The notes: generated from the letters alone by a model not told the origin. A stretch of 64,000 nucleotides of DNA from Bacteroidota bacterium (GCA_023390775.1 JAEWCF010000014.1:1-64000); one strand, 5' to 3'; shown: positions 34,607-44,239, numbered from the stretch's first letter. Made by a program: numbers and translations.

Positions 34607-36476
34607 AGCGGCCCATGTAAATCAACAAAACCGAAATATCGCTTGGCGAGACGCCACTGATCCGGGAAGCTTGCGATAAAGTAACGGGTCGAATCCTCTT
34701 GAATTTCTCCTTCGCTTCATAGGACAACGACTTGATCTTATCGTAATCAAATTGCTCCGGTATGCGGATGTCTTCCAAGCGCGTCAATTTCTCGGCATTG
34801 GCCCGCTCCTTTTCAATATATCCCGAATACTTAACCTGGATTTCGGCCTGCTCGATGATTTCCTGATCGAGTTGATGAGCATCTATATATTCTATCACTT
34901 TTTCGAATTTCAGGATGTCCTCAAGCGTGATCTGTGGCCTCGAAAAGACCTTGAACATCTTATCGGACTGAACAATCGGGGCCGACTCCTTGCTTTCCAA
35001 AATGGGATTGGCCTCGGCAACCGTGACGCTGGTTTCCTTGAAAAAGGCTACCATCTTCTCTGATTCGTTGAGTTTATGCTCCATCCTGCGCATTCTCTTT
35101 TCAGATGCCAGGCCTATTTCGAACGATTTCGGCGTTAGCCTAAAATCGGCATTGTCCTGCCGAAGCAATGTGCGATATTCAGCGCGTGAGGTAAACATAC
35201 GGTAAGGTTCCTCGGTGCCCTTGGTGATCAGATCGTCGATCAAAACACCGATATAAGCTTCGTCGCGCTTAAGAATCAGCGGATCCGCCTCCCGCACCTG
35301 TAGCGCGGCATTGATCCCGGCCATCAGTCCCTGGGAAGCGGCTTCCTCGTAGCCGGTAGTTCCGTTGATCTGACCCGCAAAATACAACCCCTTAACCAAC
35401 TTGGTCTCCAGTGTATGGGTCAGTTGGGTCGGCGGAAAATAATCGTATTCAATAGCATAGCCGGGCCTAAAAAACTTCACGTTTATAAAACCGGCCACGG
35501 ATTTCAGGGCTTTGTACTGCACGTCCTCCGGAAGGGATGTTGAAAATCCGTTGACATACATCTCCACCGTATCCCATCCTTCGGGTTCGACAAATAGTTG
35601 GTGTCGGTCCTTGTCGGCAAACCGATTGATCTTGTCTTCGATCGAAGGGCAATACCGCGGGCCGAGGCTCTGGATACGCCCGTTGAACATGGGGGAACGA
35701 TCAAATCCCTCCCTCAAAAGGTCGTGAACCAACGGCGAAGTATAAGTCATGTAACACGACTTTTGATGCGTGAGCGGCTGGGTTTCGTCGGAATAAGAAA
35801 ATTTTGCGGGATCTGCATCGCCCTTTTCCTCATTCATTTTACTATAATCCAGCGATCGGCCGTCCACGCGGGGCGGAGTTCCGGTCTTCATACGACCTGA
35901 CGTGAAACCGGCGTTTACGAGATCTTCGGTAATGCCGTATGCGGCGCCTTCTCCCGCCCGGCCGCCGCCAAATTGTTTCTCGCCAATGTGGATCAATCCA
36001 TTTAAGAAGGTTCCGTTGGTGAGCACTACGGTTTTCGACCTGATCTCGACGCCCAACGAAGTCTTTACGCCCCGGATCTTCCCGTTTTCAATAATCAGCC
36101 CCCGAACCATTTCCTGATAAAAATCGAGGTTCGGAGTTTTTTCCAACATCAATCTCCAACATTCGGCAAATCGCATCCTGTCGCTTTGGACACGCGGTGA
36201 CCACATGGCCGGCCCTTTTGATTTGTTGAGCATCTTGAACTGGATCGCCGTCTTGTCCGAAACAATTCCCGAATATCCTCCCAACGCATCGATCTCGCGC
36301 ACGATCTGGCCTTTGGCAATTCCTCCCATTGCGGGATTGCATGACATCTGGGCGATATTCTGCAGGCTCATTGTGATCAGCAAGGTGCTTGCGCCCATAT
36401 TCGCGGCGGCGGCGGCAGCCTCGGATCCGGCATGGCCCGCGCCTACCACAACGACATCGTATTCTTTATTAAACAT
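34605..36476 (-). CDS. mnmG: MnmG, tRNA uridine-5-carboxymethylaminomethyl modification enzyme
   Basis: The 623-residue flavoprotein works with MnmE to modify the wobble uridine of several tRNAs. The FAD-binding dinucleotide motif is VVVGAGHAGSEAA near 9-21. Other family marks are SCNPAMGGIAKGQIVREIDALGG, NGTFLNGLIHIGEKQFGGGR, GLYFAGQINGTTGYEEAASQG and the C-terminal YSGYIEKER. Length is normal. parS-like sequences lie just before its start codon and across its stop codon, which agrees with the near-origin location of this gene in many bacteria. Confidence 0.97.
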   Translation of the reverse strand: MFNKEYDVVVVGAGHAGSEAAAAAANMGASTLLITMSLQNIAQMSCNPAMGGIAKGQIVREIDALGGYSGIVSDKTAIQFKMLNKSKGPAMWSPRVQSDRMRFAECWRLMLEKTPNLDFYQEMVRGLIIENGKIRGVKTSLGVEIRSKTVVLTNGTFLNGLIHIGEKQFGGGRAGEGAAYGITEDLVNAGFTSGRMKTGTPPRVDGRSLDYSKMNEEKGDADPAKFSYSDETQPLTHQKSCYMTYTSPLVHDLLREGFDRSPMFNGRIQSLGPRYCPSIEDKINRFADKDRHQLFVEPEGWDTVEMYVNGFSTSLPEDVQYKALKSVAGFINVKFFRPGYAIEYDYFPPTQLTHTLETKLVKGLYFAGQINGTTGYEEAASQGLMAGINAALQVREADPLILKRDEAYIGVLIDDLITKGTEEPYRMFTSRAEYRTLLRQDNADFRLTPKSFEIGLASEKRMRRMEHKLNESEKMVAFFKETSVTVAEANPILESKESAPIVQSDKMFKVFSRPQITLEDILKFEKVIEYIDAHQLDQEIIEQAEIQVKYSGYIEKERANAEKLTRLEDIRIPEQFDYDKIKSLSYEAKEKFKRIRPVTLSQASRISGVSPSDISVLLIYMGR

Positions 36477-36479
36477 TCG

Positions 36480-36899
36480 CTATTGTTCCACGTGAAACAT
36501 CCTCATCTTCTCCTCTTCCTTGGCGCGCATCATTGCCGCGTCCGCATCATCTTTGTCCTTGTACCCGCAATAGTGCAGAAGCCCATGGGCCATCACTCTA
36601 TGCAGCTCATCTATAAAATCAACCGAAAATGATTCGGCGTTATCGCGAACGCGCTCCAGAGAAATAAATATATCGCCGCTTATCTCGTTTCCCACCGTGT
36701 AATCAAAACTGATAATATCGGTCAGGTCATCATGCCCCAAATACTCCACATTGATTTTGTGCAGGTAATCGTCGTCGCAAAATACATAGCTAATCTCGCC
36801 GATCGTCTTGCCCTCGCTCAGTACTACTTTACGGCACCACAAATCATAAACCGTCTCATTATCAAGGGAAAAATCAGTCTCGTAATTGAATTCAATCAT
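36480..36899 (-). CDS. ybeY: Endoribonuclease YbeY
   Basis: The 139-residue metalloprotein takes part in rRNA maturation and quality control. The zinc motif is HGLLHYCGYKD near 109-119, which keeps the first two His of HGxLHLxGYDH but has Asp in place of the third after an inserted Lys; I recall similar variants in other Bacteroidota. The preceding TDIISFDY matches the family TDVLSFP segment. The last five residues FHVEQ are encoded by a parS-like sequence. The start overlaps the DUF4175 stop by 8 bases and mnmG starts 4 bases downstream. Confidence 0.95.
   Translation of the reverse strand: MIEFNYETDFSLDNETVYDLWCRKVVLSEGKTIGEISYVFCDDDYLHKINVEYLGHDDLTDIISFDYTVGNEISGDIFISLERVRDNAESFSVDFIDELHRVMAHGLLHYCGYKDKDDADAAMMRAKEEEKMRMFHVEQ
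36484..36499. other. parS site (ParB binding) at the ybeY-mnmG junction
   Basis: TGTTCCACGTGAAACA is, as I recall it, identical to the 16-bp parS of Bacillus subtilis spo0J, and it matches the general parS consensus. It encodes the C-terminus of YbeY and ends 8 bases before the mnmG start codon. Such sites bind ParB and lie near the replication origin in most chromosomes. Confidence 0.75.
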
Positions 36900-39800
36900 T
36901 CTTGAAATATTCCTTAACCTTGCGGTTATAATTGGAGCGCAAAGGTAAGGTTTGTCTATTTAATATTTCTATGCTGTTGAGATAATCCTGAAGAGCCGGC
37001 GGAAGCGCACGCGCATTGTTGTTAAATTCCTTTTTATTGGCCTCGGCCTGGCGGCGTTTCTCCTCACCCTGCTGTTGCATGGCCTTTTCAAGTTTCAGCA
37101 ACTCGTATTTCAAATTGAGCGCGCGTTGCAAAGTCTCATTATTGAAGCCTTGGTTAAGTAGCTGTTTTTCAAGTTGTTTCATCTTGTCAATCGCACTTTG
37201 CCCGGATCCGCCCATGCCTTGTTTTTGCAGTTCCTTTTGCAGCGCTTCGCGGAGCTGTCGCTGTTCCTTGTAGATTTCCATGATTGCCCGGGCATCGCCT
37301 TCACCATCTTCGCCTTCCTCGCCTCCCTGCGAATCCCCTTTGCCCTTTTGGCCTTTGGGTCCCTGTTGCCCCGGTTTTTCGCCCTCGCCGGGCTTCTTCC
37401 CATCGCCGGGTTTCTTCATTCCGTCTTTCATCTTCTCGCCCAATCCTTCCTGCTTTTTGATGATATCGGGCAACTGCATTCCTCCAGAACCCTTACCTGG
37501 CTTGGGTTTGCCCTCTCCGGCGCCGGAAAGCGACATCTGCATCCCGTTTAGGATGTCACTCAGCATGTCAGCCAGCTTGTTGGCCGATGAAACGCTGTAC
37601 TGCTGATGTGAGAGCCCCCTGGGGACCTGGCCCTCGGCCAAAACCGCCAGCGCCTTGTCCATATTATAATGCACGTTGCCCACTTCTTTGGTTACGTCCT
37701 CGGCGATTTTTGGATTCCGAAGCGACATCGCAAACAGGCTGTCGTCGACATGGCGGAACTGTTGCTTGAGGTCCTGCTGGATCTTGAGGTTTTTATTGAA
37801 CGACGGCGAACCGCGCTTCAGCCCGCGGAACTGGCCCATCAGTTCTTCCTGCGAGAACGAATAAGCCAGGAGGTTGTCCAGAATCTGCCTCAGCATCTTT
37901 ACATCCTCCTCCATCTGCTCCATCTCGCCGCCCGCCATGCTTTGGGACATGCTGGCACCCATTTCCTTCATCTGTTTCCCTGCACTCTTCTGCTTGGGCT
38001 TCGCCCTGTCCTTGTTGTCCTTTTTCAGTTCGTCGGTGGCCTTTTTCTGGTCTTCGTCGATGTTCTGTTGCTTCTGCTCGTCCTTTGGGATTTCAAGCGG
38101 CGATTTAAGTTCTTTGTTTTCCTTCTGCAGTTCCTTTAATTCTTCCTGGATCTTGTCAAACTCCTTGTTGATTTCCTCCTGTGCGTCGGCGTTGTTCTCT
38201 TTCTTATCGGCAAGCTTTTCCTGCTCATCCCCAAGTTTATCAAGCTTATCGGCCAACTGCTCGGCTTTCTTCTCCACATAGAACTTCTTGGTCAGTTCCA
38301 CAAGTTGTTCAAGGCTTTTAGCCTGGTTCTTGGCATTTTGCTTGAATTTTTCGATCTTTTCAAACAGCTCCTCCGATTTGATCTTGTCGTTGAGTTCCTT
38401 GAGCTCGTCAAGCAGCTTTTGGTTCTTCTCCAAATCTTTCTCCGATTTTTCCAAACGCTCCTGGAGCTCTTTCTTTTGTTCGTCGTTCTTGTCCACCTTG
38501 AATTCCTCGAGGTTCTTTTCCATTTTGCGGGCAAATTCCTTCATCATCTCGTCCTGCTGTTGCTGGCGCTTGATGAATTCGTTCACCTTTTGCTGGTCCT
38601 TGAACTCCAGGGATTCCTTCTCCTTGCCGAGCTTTTGCAGTTTCTCCATTTCAGAAAACTGTTTCTCCTGGTCCCGAAGCGATTTGGACATGCTGTTGAT
38701 GTTTTCGTTCTGCTCCCGAAGCATCTCATCCTCGCGCTCATCCTGCGTGCTCACACGGCCCGAAAACACGCTTGAACGCGACTTCTTGTAGCCGTGCGGG
38801 GCGTCGTTGTCAAAAACCTCGAAATAATATTCGTATGCAATCCCTTCACTAATGGGCAATGTCGACGGGAACGCGAAGACGAACTGGTCGTAAACATCGC
38901 GTTTGACCGGGAGCACCGCCGCTTTGGCCTGGGATGGATTTCCCTTAGGATAATAGACGATCTGGAGCTTGGTGAGCCCGTAATCGTCCGAAACCTGGCC
39001 CAGCACATAATCCTTGCCCACCCGGAGCGTATCGGGCGCGGCCCCAACGTTGATGGACGGAAACTGGTCCTTGGTGACCGACAACCGGTAATTGAGCTTC
39101 TCATAGTCGCGAACGCGGCTGTTGGAGGTAACGATGGTGTATTCGGTATTCTGGCCGATGGTCCTGCTCAGCGTAAACCGATTCTCATCCTTTGTGAAAG
39201 CGGTCCGGACCGCCCCATCGCTGAAATGCACCTGGCCCGTGGCCAACGTATTCATCTTCCAGGTAACCCGCGTGCCTTCAGGGATGACGGCGTTTCCGGT
39301 GCCTCCGATGGATTCTGGTTTGCGGTTCAGATATGCCGGAAACGTCAGTTGCATGGTGAAATCGGCAATCGTCGGAACCTCCACGACCTCAAGCAGATAA
39401 TCCTGTGAACTGATCCCGCCGGCCTCCACGTGGAACGGAATATCACGCACCGGGCCCGTAAAAGTATAAGTGAATTCGCCCGGGGCAGTGCTCTCCATAA
39501 AATAGCTTTCTTCCCCGATGAAGACGACGGCGTTCTCCGGAACCACACTTCCCACCGTCTTGATCCGCAGCTCGAAATCCTTCCCCTGCTCGGTTACCAA
39601 GCGCTTGTTCTGGGCGACAAACGCAAACGGTGCAGGCGGGACGAATTGCTTCTTGTAATTGACCACGCGGTTGAAACTCTGCGAAATCAGGTCGCTGTTC
39701 CCCGAAATATAGAAGAACGCGAACAAAAGGATCGGGATCAGAGCCAGCGGGATATATTTTCGATTGCCCGAAAAATTCACCGCATTGGTAAAGGGAATCG

Positions 39801-40242
39801 GCTGCAACGCGCTGGCCTTCTGCTCGATAGAGGCGAGGAGAAGTTCCGATTTATTGCGGTCGGCCGAGAGTTGAAGGAAATTGGTGAGCTTGTCACTGAC
39901 CTCGGAGAAATGGCTGCCGATTATGGCCGATGCCTGATCGTAGTTGATGCCCTTCTGCATTTTAAAAAGCCTGGAAAGCGGGAAGAATATGTATCGGAAC
40001 AAAAGAAAGGCTTCGACGGCGATAAAACTCCAGAAAAGCACCGTCCGTGCGCCGGGCTTCAACCAGAGGAAATATTCGATGAAAAGCGTGAACAGCAGGT
40101 AGAGCAGGCCAAGCCCGATGAAAAATATCGACCCGCGAATCAATTCGTTGGTGTAATATTTCCTGATGAAAGCCTCGAGTTTGAGGTAGATGACGCCCGA
40201 ATTTTCCAATTTGACCAATTTATGACCGATAAAAGTACACAT
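36892..40242 (-). CDS. DUF4175 family large membrane protein
   Basis: The product has about 1,116 residues from the ATG at 40242; the frame is open 21 more codons. Two transmembrane segments lie near 35-60 and 65-85 and a third near 160-180. A beta-rich extracytoplasmic region follows (about 200-500). Residues about 510-760 are a long, very charged coiled coil rich in Lys, Glu and Gln, and near 920-1000 there is a Gly/Lys/Pro/Glu low-complexity stretch (KPGDGKKPGEGEKPGQQGPK). The family is common in Bacteroidota and lies upstream of ybeY and mnmG here. Function is unknown. The exact start is uncertain. Confidence 0.85.
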   Translation of the reverse strand: MCTFIGHKLVKLENSGVIYLKLEAFIRKYYTNELIRGSIFFIGLGLLYLLFTLFIEYFLWLKPGARTVLFWSFIAVEAFLLFRYIFFPLSRLFKMQKGINYDQASAIIGSHFSEVSDKLTNFLQLSADRNKSELLLASIEQKASALQPIPFTNAVNFSGNRKYIPLALIPILLFAFFYISGNSDLISQSFNRVVNYKKQFVPPAPFAFVAQNKRLVTEQGKDFELRIKTVGSVVPENAVVFIGEESYFMESTAPGEFTYTFTGPVRDIPFHVEAGGISSQDYLLEVVEVPTIADFTMQLTFPAYLNRKPESIGGTGNAVIPEGTRVTWKMNTLATGQVHFSDGAVRTAFTKDENRFTLSRTIGQNTEYTIVTSNSRVRDYEKLNYRLSVTKDQFPSINVGAAPDTLRVGKDYVLGQVSDDYGLTKLQIVYYPKGNPSQAKAAVLPVKRDVYDQFVFAFPSTLPISEGIAYEYYFEVFDNDAPHGYKKSRSSVFSGRVSTQDEREDEMLREQNENINSMSKSLRDQEKQFSEMEKLQKLGKEKESLEFKDQQKVNEFIKRQQQQDEMMKEFARKMEKNLEEFKVDKNDEQKKELQERLEKSEKDLEKNQKLLDELKELNDKIKSEELFEKIEKFKQNAKNQAKSLEQLVELTKKFYVEKKAEQLADKLDKLGDEQEKLADKKENNADAQEEINKEFDKIQEELKELQKENKELKSPLEIPKDEQKQQNIDEDQKKATDELKKDNKDRAKPKQKSAGKQMKEMGASMSQSMAGGEMEQMEEDVKMLRQILDNLLAYSFSQEELMGQFRGLKRGSPSFNKNLKIQQDLKQQFRHVDDSLFAMSLRNPKIAEDVTKEVGNVHYNMDKALAVLAEGQVPRGLSHQQYSVSSANKLADMLSDILNGMQMSLSGAGEGKPKPGKGSGGMQLPDIIKKQEGLGEKMKDGMKKPGDGKKPGEGEKPGQQGPKGQKGKGDSQGGEEGEDGEGDARAIMEIYKEQRQLREALQKELQKQGMGGSGQSAIDKMKQLEKQLLNQGFNNETLQRALNLKYELLKLEKAMQQQGEEKRRQAEANKKEFNNNARALPPALQDYLNSIEILNRQTLPLRSNYNRKVKEYFKND

Positions 40243-40292
40243 TAGCGAATTGCAGAACGTTAATTTATCGGCAATATTTTTTCCCCGAACCG

Positions 40293-40300
40293 TATCTTTG
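40293..40300 (+). promoter_or_regulatory. -7 box TATCTTTG for gltX
   Basis: TATCTTTG ends 15 bases before the gltX ATG at 40316 and lies inside the upstream extension of the frame, which supports the downstream start. Confidence 0.6.
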
Positions 40301-40315
40301 CGCAAATTCCAGGAT

Positions 40316-41833
40316 ATGTCGCAACAAGTACGCGTTCGTTTCGCGCCGAGCCCAACCGGTCCGCTTCACATTGGTGGCGTCAGGACGGCCCTTTTCAATT
40401 ATCTTTTTGCCAAAAAGCACGGCGGCGTATTTTACCTGCGCATCGAGGATACCGATCAAAACCGTTTTGTTCCCGGCGCCGAAGCCTACATCATGGAAGC
40501 CCTTGAGTGGCTGGGAATCCCGCCTGACGAAACCGTCGGCAAGAACGAAAAATTCGGGCCGTACCGCCAGAGCGAACGCAAGGAAATTTACCGTGAGTAT
40601 GCCGAGAGGCTGATTGCCACCGGCGACGCCTATTACGCTTTCGACACGGCCGAATCGCTTGACGCGCTGCGAAAGGCGGCCGAGGAAAAGGGCGGCGCCT
40701 TTATCTACAATCACGAGAGCCGAAAAAATCTCGATAATTCCCTTAATCTGCCCGAATCCGACCTGAAACGACGGCTCGAATCGGGAGAGGATTACGTCAT
40801 CCGGTTCAAGACTCCTGAAAATGAGACGTTGGAACTTCATGACATCATCCGCGGCGACATCAAATTTGACACGAACCTGTTGGACGACAAGGTACTGTTC
40901 AAGAGCGACGGCATGCCGACCTACCATCTGGCCAATATCGTCGACGATCACCTGATGGAGACTTCCCACGTGATCCGGGGCGAAGAATGGCTGCCCTCGT
41001 TGCCGCTGCATGCGATGCTGTACCGCGCCTTCGGCTGGACACCGCCCCAATTTGCGCATTTGCCGTTGATACTGAAGCCGGTCGGAAACGGAAAACTGTC
41101 CAAACGCGATGGCGACAAACTGGGCTTTCCGGTCTTTCCGCTGGATTGGAAAGGTGCCGACGGAACCTCGCCCGGTTATCGCGAAGCCGGTTTCCTTCCC
41201 GAGGCCGTCATTAATTTCCTGGCGCTCCTGGGCTGGAACGACGGTACCGAGAAGGAAATTTTCACCCTTGATGAACTTGTCAGTGCCTTCGATCTTTCGC
41301 GTGTGCACAAGGCCGGGGCCAAATTCGATCCGGTGAAGAACCGGACCTTCAACCACCAACACCTGATCCGCAAAAGCGATCGCGACCTGGCCGAAGCATT
41401 CTTGCCAATCTTAAAGGCACACGGAATTGAACCAGCGCCCCAATATGTTGAAAGGGTGGTGTCCCTGATAAAGGAACGCGCTTATTTTGTGGGAGATTTT
41501 TGGGAATTGGGCAGCTATTTCTTCAACGCACCCATGACCTATGACGAAAAAGCGTCCAAGAACTGGAAACCCGAAACGGGGCCGTTAATGGAAAAAGTGA
41601 GTGCGGTACTTACCCAAATCGAAGGATTCACATCGATGACTATCGAAAGCACGCTTAAAAATTGGATGGAGACCGAAGGCATCGGCATGGGGAAAGTCAT
41701 GCAGCCCTTAAGGTTGAGTCTTGTGGGAGCGTTGCAGGGACCTCATTTGTTTGACATCGCCGAGATGATCGGAAAGGACGAAACCTTGAGGAGAATCGCT
41801 ACTGCGGTCAACCACTTTACTCACAAGGAATAA
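40316..41833 (+). CDS. gltX: Glutamate--tRNA ligase
   Basis: The 505-residue class I aminoacyl-tRNA synthetase charges tRNA-Glu. The HIGH motif is PSPTGPLHIGGVRTALFNYL near 11-30 and the KMSKS-type motif is KLSKRDG. RIEDTDQNR near 48-56 and VIRGEEWLPSLP fit GluRS. The frame is open 22 codons upstream, but MSQQVRVRFAPSPTG is the usual N-terminus and a promoter box lies in between. Glutaminyl-tRNA synthetase is also encoded in the window, so misacylation of tRNA-Gln by this enzyme is not needed. The 3' end overlaps the next gene on the other strand by 17 bases. Confidence 0.97.
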   Translation: MSQQVRVRFAPSPTGPLHIGGVRTALFNYLFAKKHGGVFYLRIEDTDQNRFVPGAEAYIMEALEWLGIPPDETVGKNEKFGPYRQSERKEIYREYAERLIATGDAYYAFDTAESLDALRKAAEEKGGAFIYNHESRKNLDNSLNLPESDLKRRLESGEDYVIRFKTPENETLELHDIIRGDIKFDTNLLDDKVLFKSDGMPTYHLANIVDDHLMETSHVIRGEEWLPSLPLHAMLYRAFGWTPPQFAHLPLILKPVGNGKLSKRDGDKLGFPVFPLDWKGADGTSPGYREAGFLPEAVINFLALLGWNDGTEKEIFTLDELVSAFDLSRVHKAGAKFDPVKNRTFNHQHLIRKSDRDLAEAFLPILKAHGIEPAPQYVERVVSLIKERAYFVGDFWELGSYFFNAPMTYDEKASKNWKPETGPLMEKVSAVLTQIEGFTSMTIESTLKNWMETEGIGMGKVMQPLRLSLVGALQGPHLFDIAEMIGKDETLRRIATAVNHFTHKE

Positions 41834-42374
41834 ATTTCACTTCCTCAAGAAAGGCCAATACCGCCTCCGAAGGTTCGGCAGCAGGCATCCGTTCGATGAG
41901 TTTCCTGCATCCGGCAAAATTACGCGTGATCATTTCAAAAGCCTCGCGGCGCCTGCCGGGATTGTCGTCCCGGTTGGAATTGGTGAACGAGATCTGCTGT
42001 ACCACCACGCCCGCACGGAGTTCGGCGACATCGTATTTTTTGTAGTGCGACTGGAAACCGCCCGTATGCTTGACCTTGTCCTGCACGAAAACCGCAAGCG
42101 AATGACCGTGTTCATCGGCCAAAAGGAAATAACCCTTGACCTTACCTTCCTGCTGAACGGTCCTGAAAAGCTTGCCGTCCCACGAGGCGTAATCCAACCG
42201 GTCGTATTTCACCGATTTCCGACGTTTGTCCGGTTCGCGATAATAGAGTTTATTCTTTCCCGGAAATAGTTTTGCATCGGGAGAAAGCTTGACCGATGTA
42301 CCGTCTTTCATAAAGATTCCATCCTGCGCAAGGCAGAGCATCGGAAAGAGCAAAAAGATCAGCAAATGTCTCAT
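41817..42374 (-). CDS. Secreted protein of unknown function
   Basis: The 185-residue product has a signal peptide of about 16 residues (MRHLLIFLLFPMLCLAQDG). The mature part has short beta-strands (FMKDGTSVKLS, NKLYYREPDKRRK) and a helical C-terminus ending VKFIPCE. No known family is recognised. It overlaps the upstream beta-barrel gene by ATGA, so both are probably made from one mRNA; it also overlaps the end of gltX. Confidence 0.75.
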   Translation of the reverse strand: MRHLLIFLLFPMLCLAQDGIFMKDGTSVKLSPDAKLFPGKNKLYYREPDKRRKSVKYDRLDYASWDGKLFRTVQQEGKVKGYFLLADEHGHSLAVFVQDKVKHTGGFQSHYKKYDVAELRAGVVVQQISFTNSNRDDNPGRRREAFEMITRNFAGCRKLIERMPAAEPSEAVLAFLEEVKFIPCE

Positions 42375-43000
42375 AAATAAACGATTACGGAACCGCTCAG
42401 AATTCCTGCATTGCCCTTGAAATTGACACCCAGATCGTTTTTGTTAAGCGCGCCCAGGAGATTCGTGATCCCATATTGGTACATCACATTCAACCGGACG
42501 TGTTTGACTCCCGCCGTAATTCCTATAGTTGGGAAAAGGTTGAAGCGGCTGGTTTCGGCGATGTCCTTGGCCAACAGGTCGGTGCCGGTAACGGAATTCT
42601 CCTCATCCGATTTATCGAGCTTCATCTTTCCGCTCACCTGCAGCATCGGGCCAAATTCCAAACTCAAATGGTTTTCGATGAACTTGTAACTCAACAGGAG
42701 CGAGAGCTGTGCAGACGGGATCGTGTAATCCACATCTTTCTTAACCGGGCCTGCCATTGTCTCGACAGTGAAATGATTTTCGCTGAACTGGATTCCGTAG
42801 ACCATGTCAAAATCGTTGTAGAAATTGCCGCGCATGGAGAGGCCCGCCTGCCACCCGGCGCCGGGGGCTGTTTTGAAATTATCGGTTTTCAGGGTAAACT
42901 GGTTGACGCCGCCACCAATCCCAATGCGGTTGGAATCGTGAAGGTCACGCTGGCCCAAGGCCGGAAGTGCCGCGAGAAGCAATAATGCCATGTATTTCAT
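42371..43000 (-). CDS. Outer-membrane beta-barrel protein
   Basis: The 209-residue product has a signal peptide ending ALPALGQ. The rest alternates polar and hydrophobic residues in about eight strands and ends SGSVIVYL, consistent with a small porin-like barrel of the OMP_b-brl_2 type. The frame is open 62 codons upstream, but MKYMALLLLAALP is the signal peptide and a TAnnTTTG box lies 16 bases upstream of it. Function is unknown. Confidence 0.82.
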   Translation of the reverse strand: MKYMALLLLAALPALGQRDLHDSNRIGIGGGVNQFTLKTDNFKTAPGAGWQAGLSMRGNFYNDFDMVYGIQFSENHFTVETMAGPVKKDVDYTIPSAQLSLLLSYKFIENHLSLEFGPMLQVSGKMKLDKSDEENSVTGTDLLAKDIAETSRFNLFPTIGITAGVKHVRLNVMYQYGITNLLGALNKNDLGVNFKGNAGILSGSVIVYL

Positions 43001-43016
43001 AAGGAGACTTTGCCGG

Positions 43017-43024
43017 CAAACGTA
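43017..43024 (-). promoter_or_regulatory. -7 box TACGTTTG for the beta-barrel gene
   Basis: The minus strand reads TACGTTTG, 16 bases upstream of the ATG at 43000. Confidence 0.55.
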
Positions 43025-43064
43025 AGGGAAATTTCGTACTTTACGCGAATTAAATAAACTAACT

Positions 43065-44039
43065 ATGGAAAACGTACCTACAATTATTTTTATTTTCATC
43101 GGACTCGTGATTCTGTTCTCTTCATTCTTTACGGTGAAGCAGCAAACAGCCGTCATTGTGGAGAGGTTCGGGAAATACCAGAGCATCCGCCAATCCGGGC
43201 TTCAGATCAAGATCCCAATCATCGACAAGATTGCGGGCCGCATTAACCTCAAAATCACGCAATTGGACGTTGTGATCGAGACCAAGACCAAGGACAACGT
43301 GTTTGTCAAGATCAAGGTATCGGTTCAATTCATGGTGATCAAGGACAAGGTTTACGATGCGTTTTACAGGCTCGAATATCCTCACGACCAAATTACGGCC
43401 TATGTTTTTGACGTGGTGCGTGCCGAGGTGCCGAAACTTCGCCTAGACGACGTGTTCGAGCGCAAGGACGACATTGCCATCGCGGTCAAGCGCGAGCTCA
43501 ACGAGGCCATGAGCAGTTACGGATACGACATCATCAATACATTGGTCACCGACATCGATCCGGACATTCAGGTCAAAAACGCGATGAACCGCATCAATGC
43601 CGCGGACCGCGAAAAGACCGCCGCCGAATTCGAGGCCGAGAGTTCCCGTATCCGAATCGTCGCCAAAGCCAAGGCCGAAGCCGAAAGCAAGAGGCTCCAG
43701 GGCCAGGGTATCGCCGACCAGCGACGTGAAATTGCACGCGGTTTGGTGGAGAGCGTCGATGTACTGAACAAAGTCGGGATCAATTCGCAGGAAGCCTCGG
43801 CATTGATCGTGGTCACGCAGCATTACGATACGCTGCAGTCCATCGGCGCCGATACCAATTCAAACCTGATCCTGCTTCCGAATTCGCCACAGGCCGGAAG
43901 CGACATGCTCAACAACATGGTCGCTTCATTCACCGCATCCAATCAGGTTGGTGAAGCGATGAAACTCGGGAACCGGAAAAGATCGATTGAAAAGCGACAA
44001 GAATCAGAGGAGGACACTTCCTCGCCGACTGAAATCTAA
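43065..44039 (+). CDS. SPFH/band-7 (stomatin-like) membrane protein
   Basis: The 324-residue product has one N-terminal membrane segment (about 5-24), then the SPFH domain (about 25-200; KQQTAVIVERFGKYQS, ETKTKDNVFVKIKVSVQF) and a helical coiled-coil tail rich in Ala, Glu and Lys (ADREKTAAEFEAESSRIRIVAKAKAEAESKR begins near 187). Stomatin/QmcA-like proteins form oligomers in membrane microdomains and may guard proteases or organise lipids. No NfeD partner gene is adjacent. A strong terminator follows. Confidence 0.93.
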   Translation: MENVPTIIFIFIGLVILFSSFFTVKQQTAVIVERFGKYQSIRQSGLQIKIPIIDKIAGRINLKITQLDVVIETKTKDNVFVKIKVSVQFMVIKDKVYDAFYRLEYPHDQITAYVFDVVRAEVPKLRLDDVFERKDDIAIAVKRELNEAMSSYGYDIINTLVTDIDPDIQVKNAMNRINAADREKTAAEFEAESSRIRIVAKAKAEAESKRLQGQGIADQRREIARGLVESVDVLNKVGINSQEASALIVVTQHYDTLQSIGADTNSNLILLPNSPQAGSDMLNNMVASFTASNQVGEAMKLGNRKRSIEKRQESEEDTSSPTEI

Positions 44040-44044
44040 AACCT

Positions 44045-44065
44045 GGGGCTTCGGCCCCTTTTTTT
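44045..44065 (+). terminator. Intrinsic terminator of the SPFH gene
   Basis: GGGGC pairs with GCCCC around a TTCG tetraloop and is followed by seven T, six bases after the stop codon. Confidence 0.9.
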
Positions 44066-44239
44066 ATGCGTAAAAACGCAAAATTGAAAATAAACCGGTT
44101 TGACGCCTTTTTTTCACCCGGGATGATCGCCAATCCGAATAAAATCAGAAAGGGCCACAGAAGCGAATTATGAAAGCCGTTTTTAATCAAGTGAAATTAT
44201 AACATCTGTGATCTCTATAATTATTCTATATAATAAGAA

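Noticed and set aside
39424..39437. parS-like CCTCCACGTGGAAC in the DUF4175 gene
   Set aside because: It has two mismatches in the 14-bp core, in a codon context that explains it.
40243..40305. Upstream extension of the DUF4175 frame by 21 codons
   Set aside because: It reaches into the gltX promoter region and does not resemble the family N-terminus.
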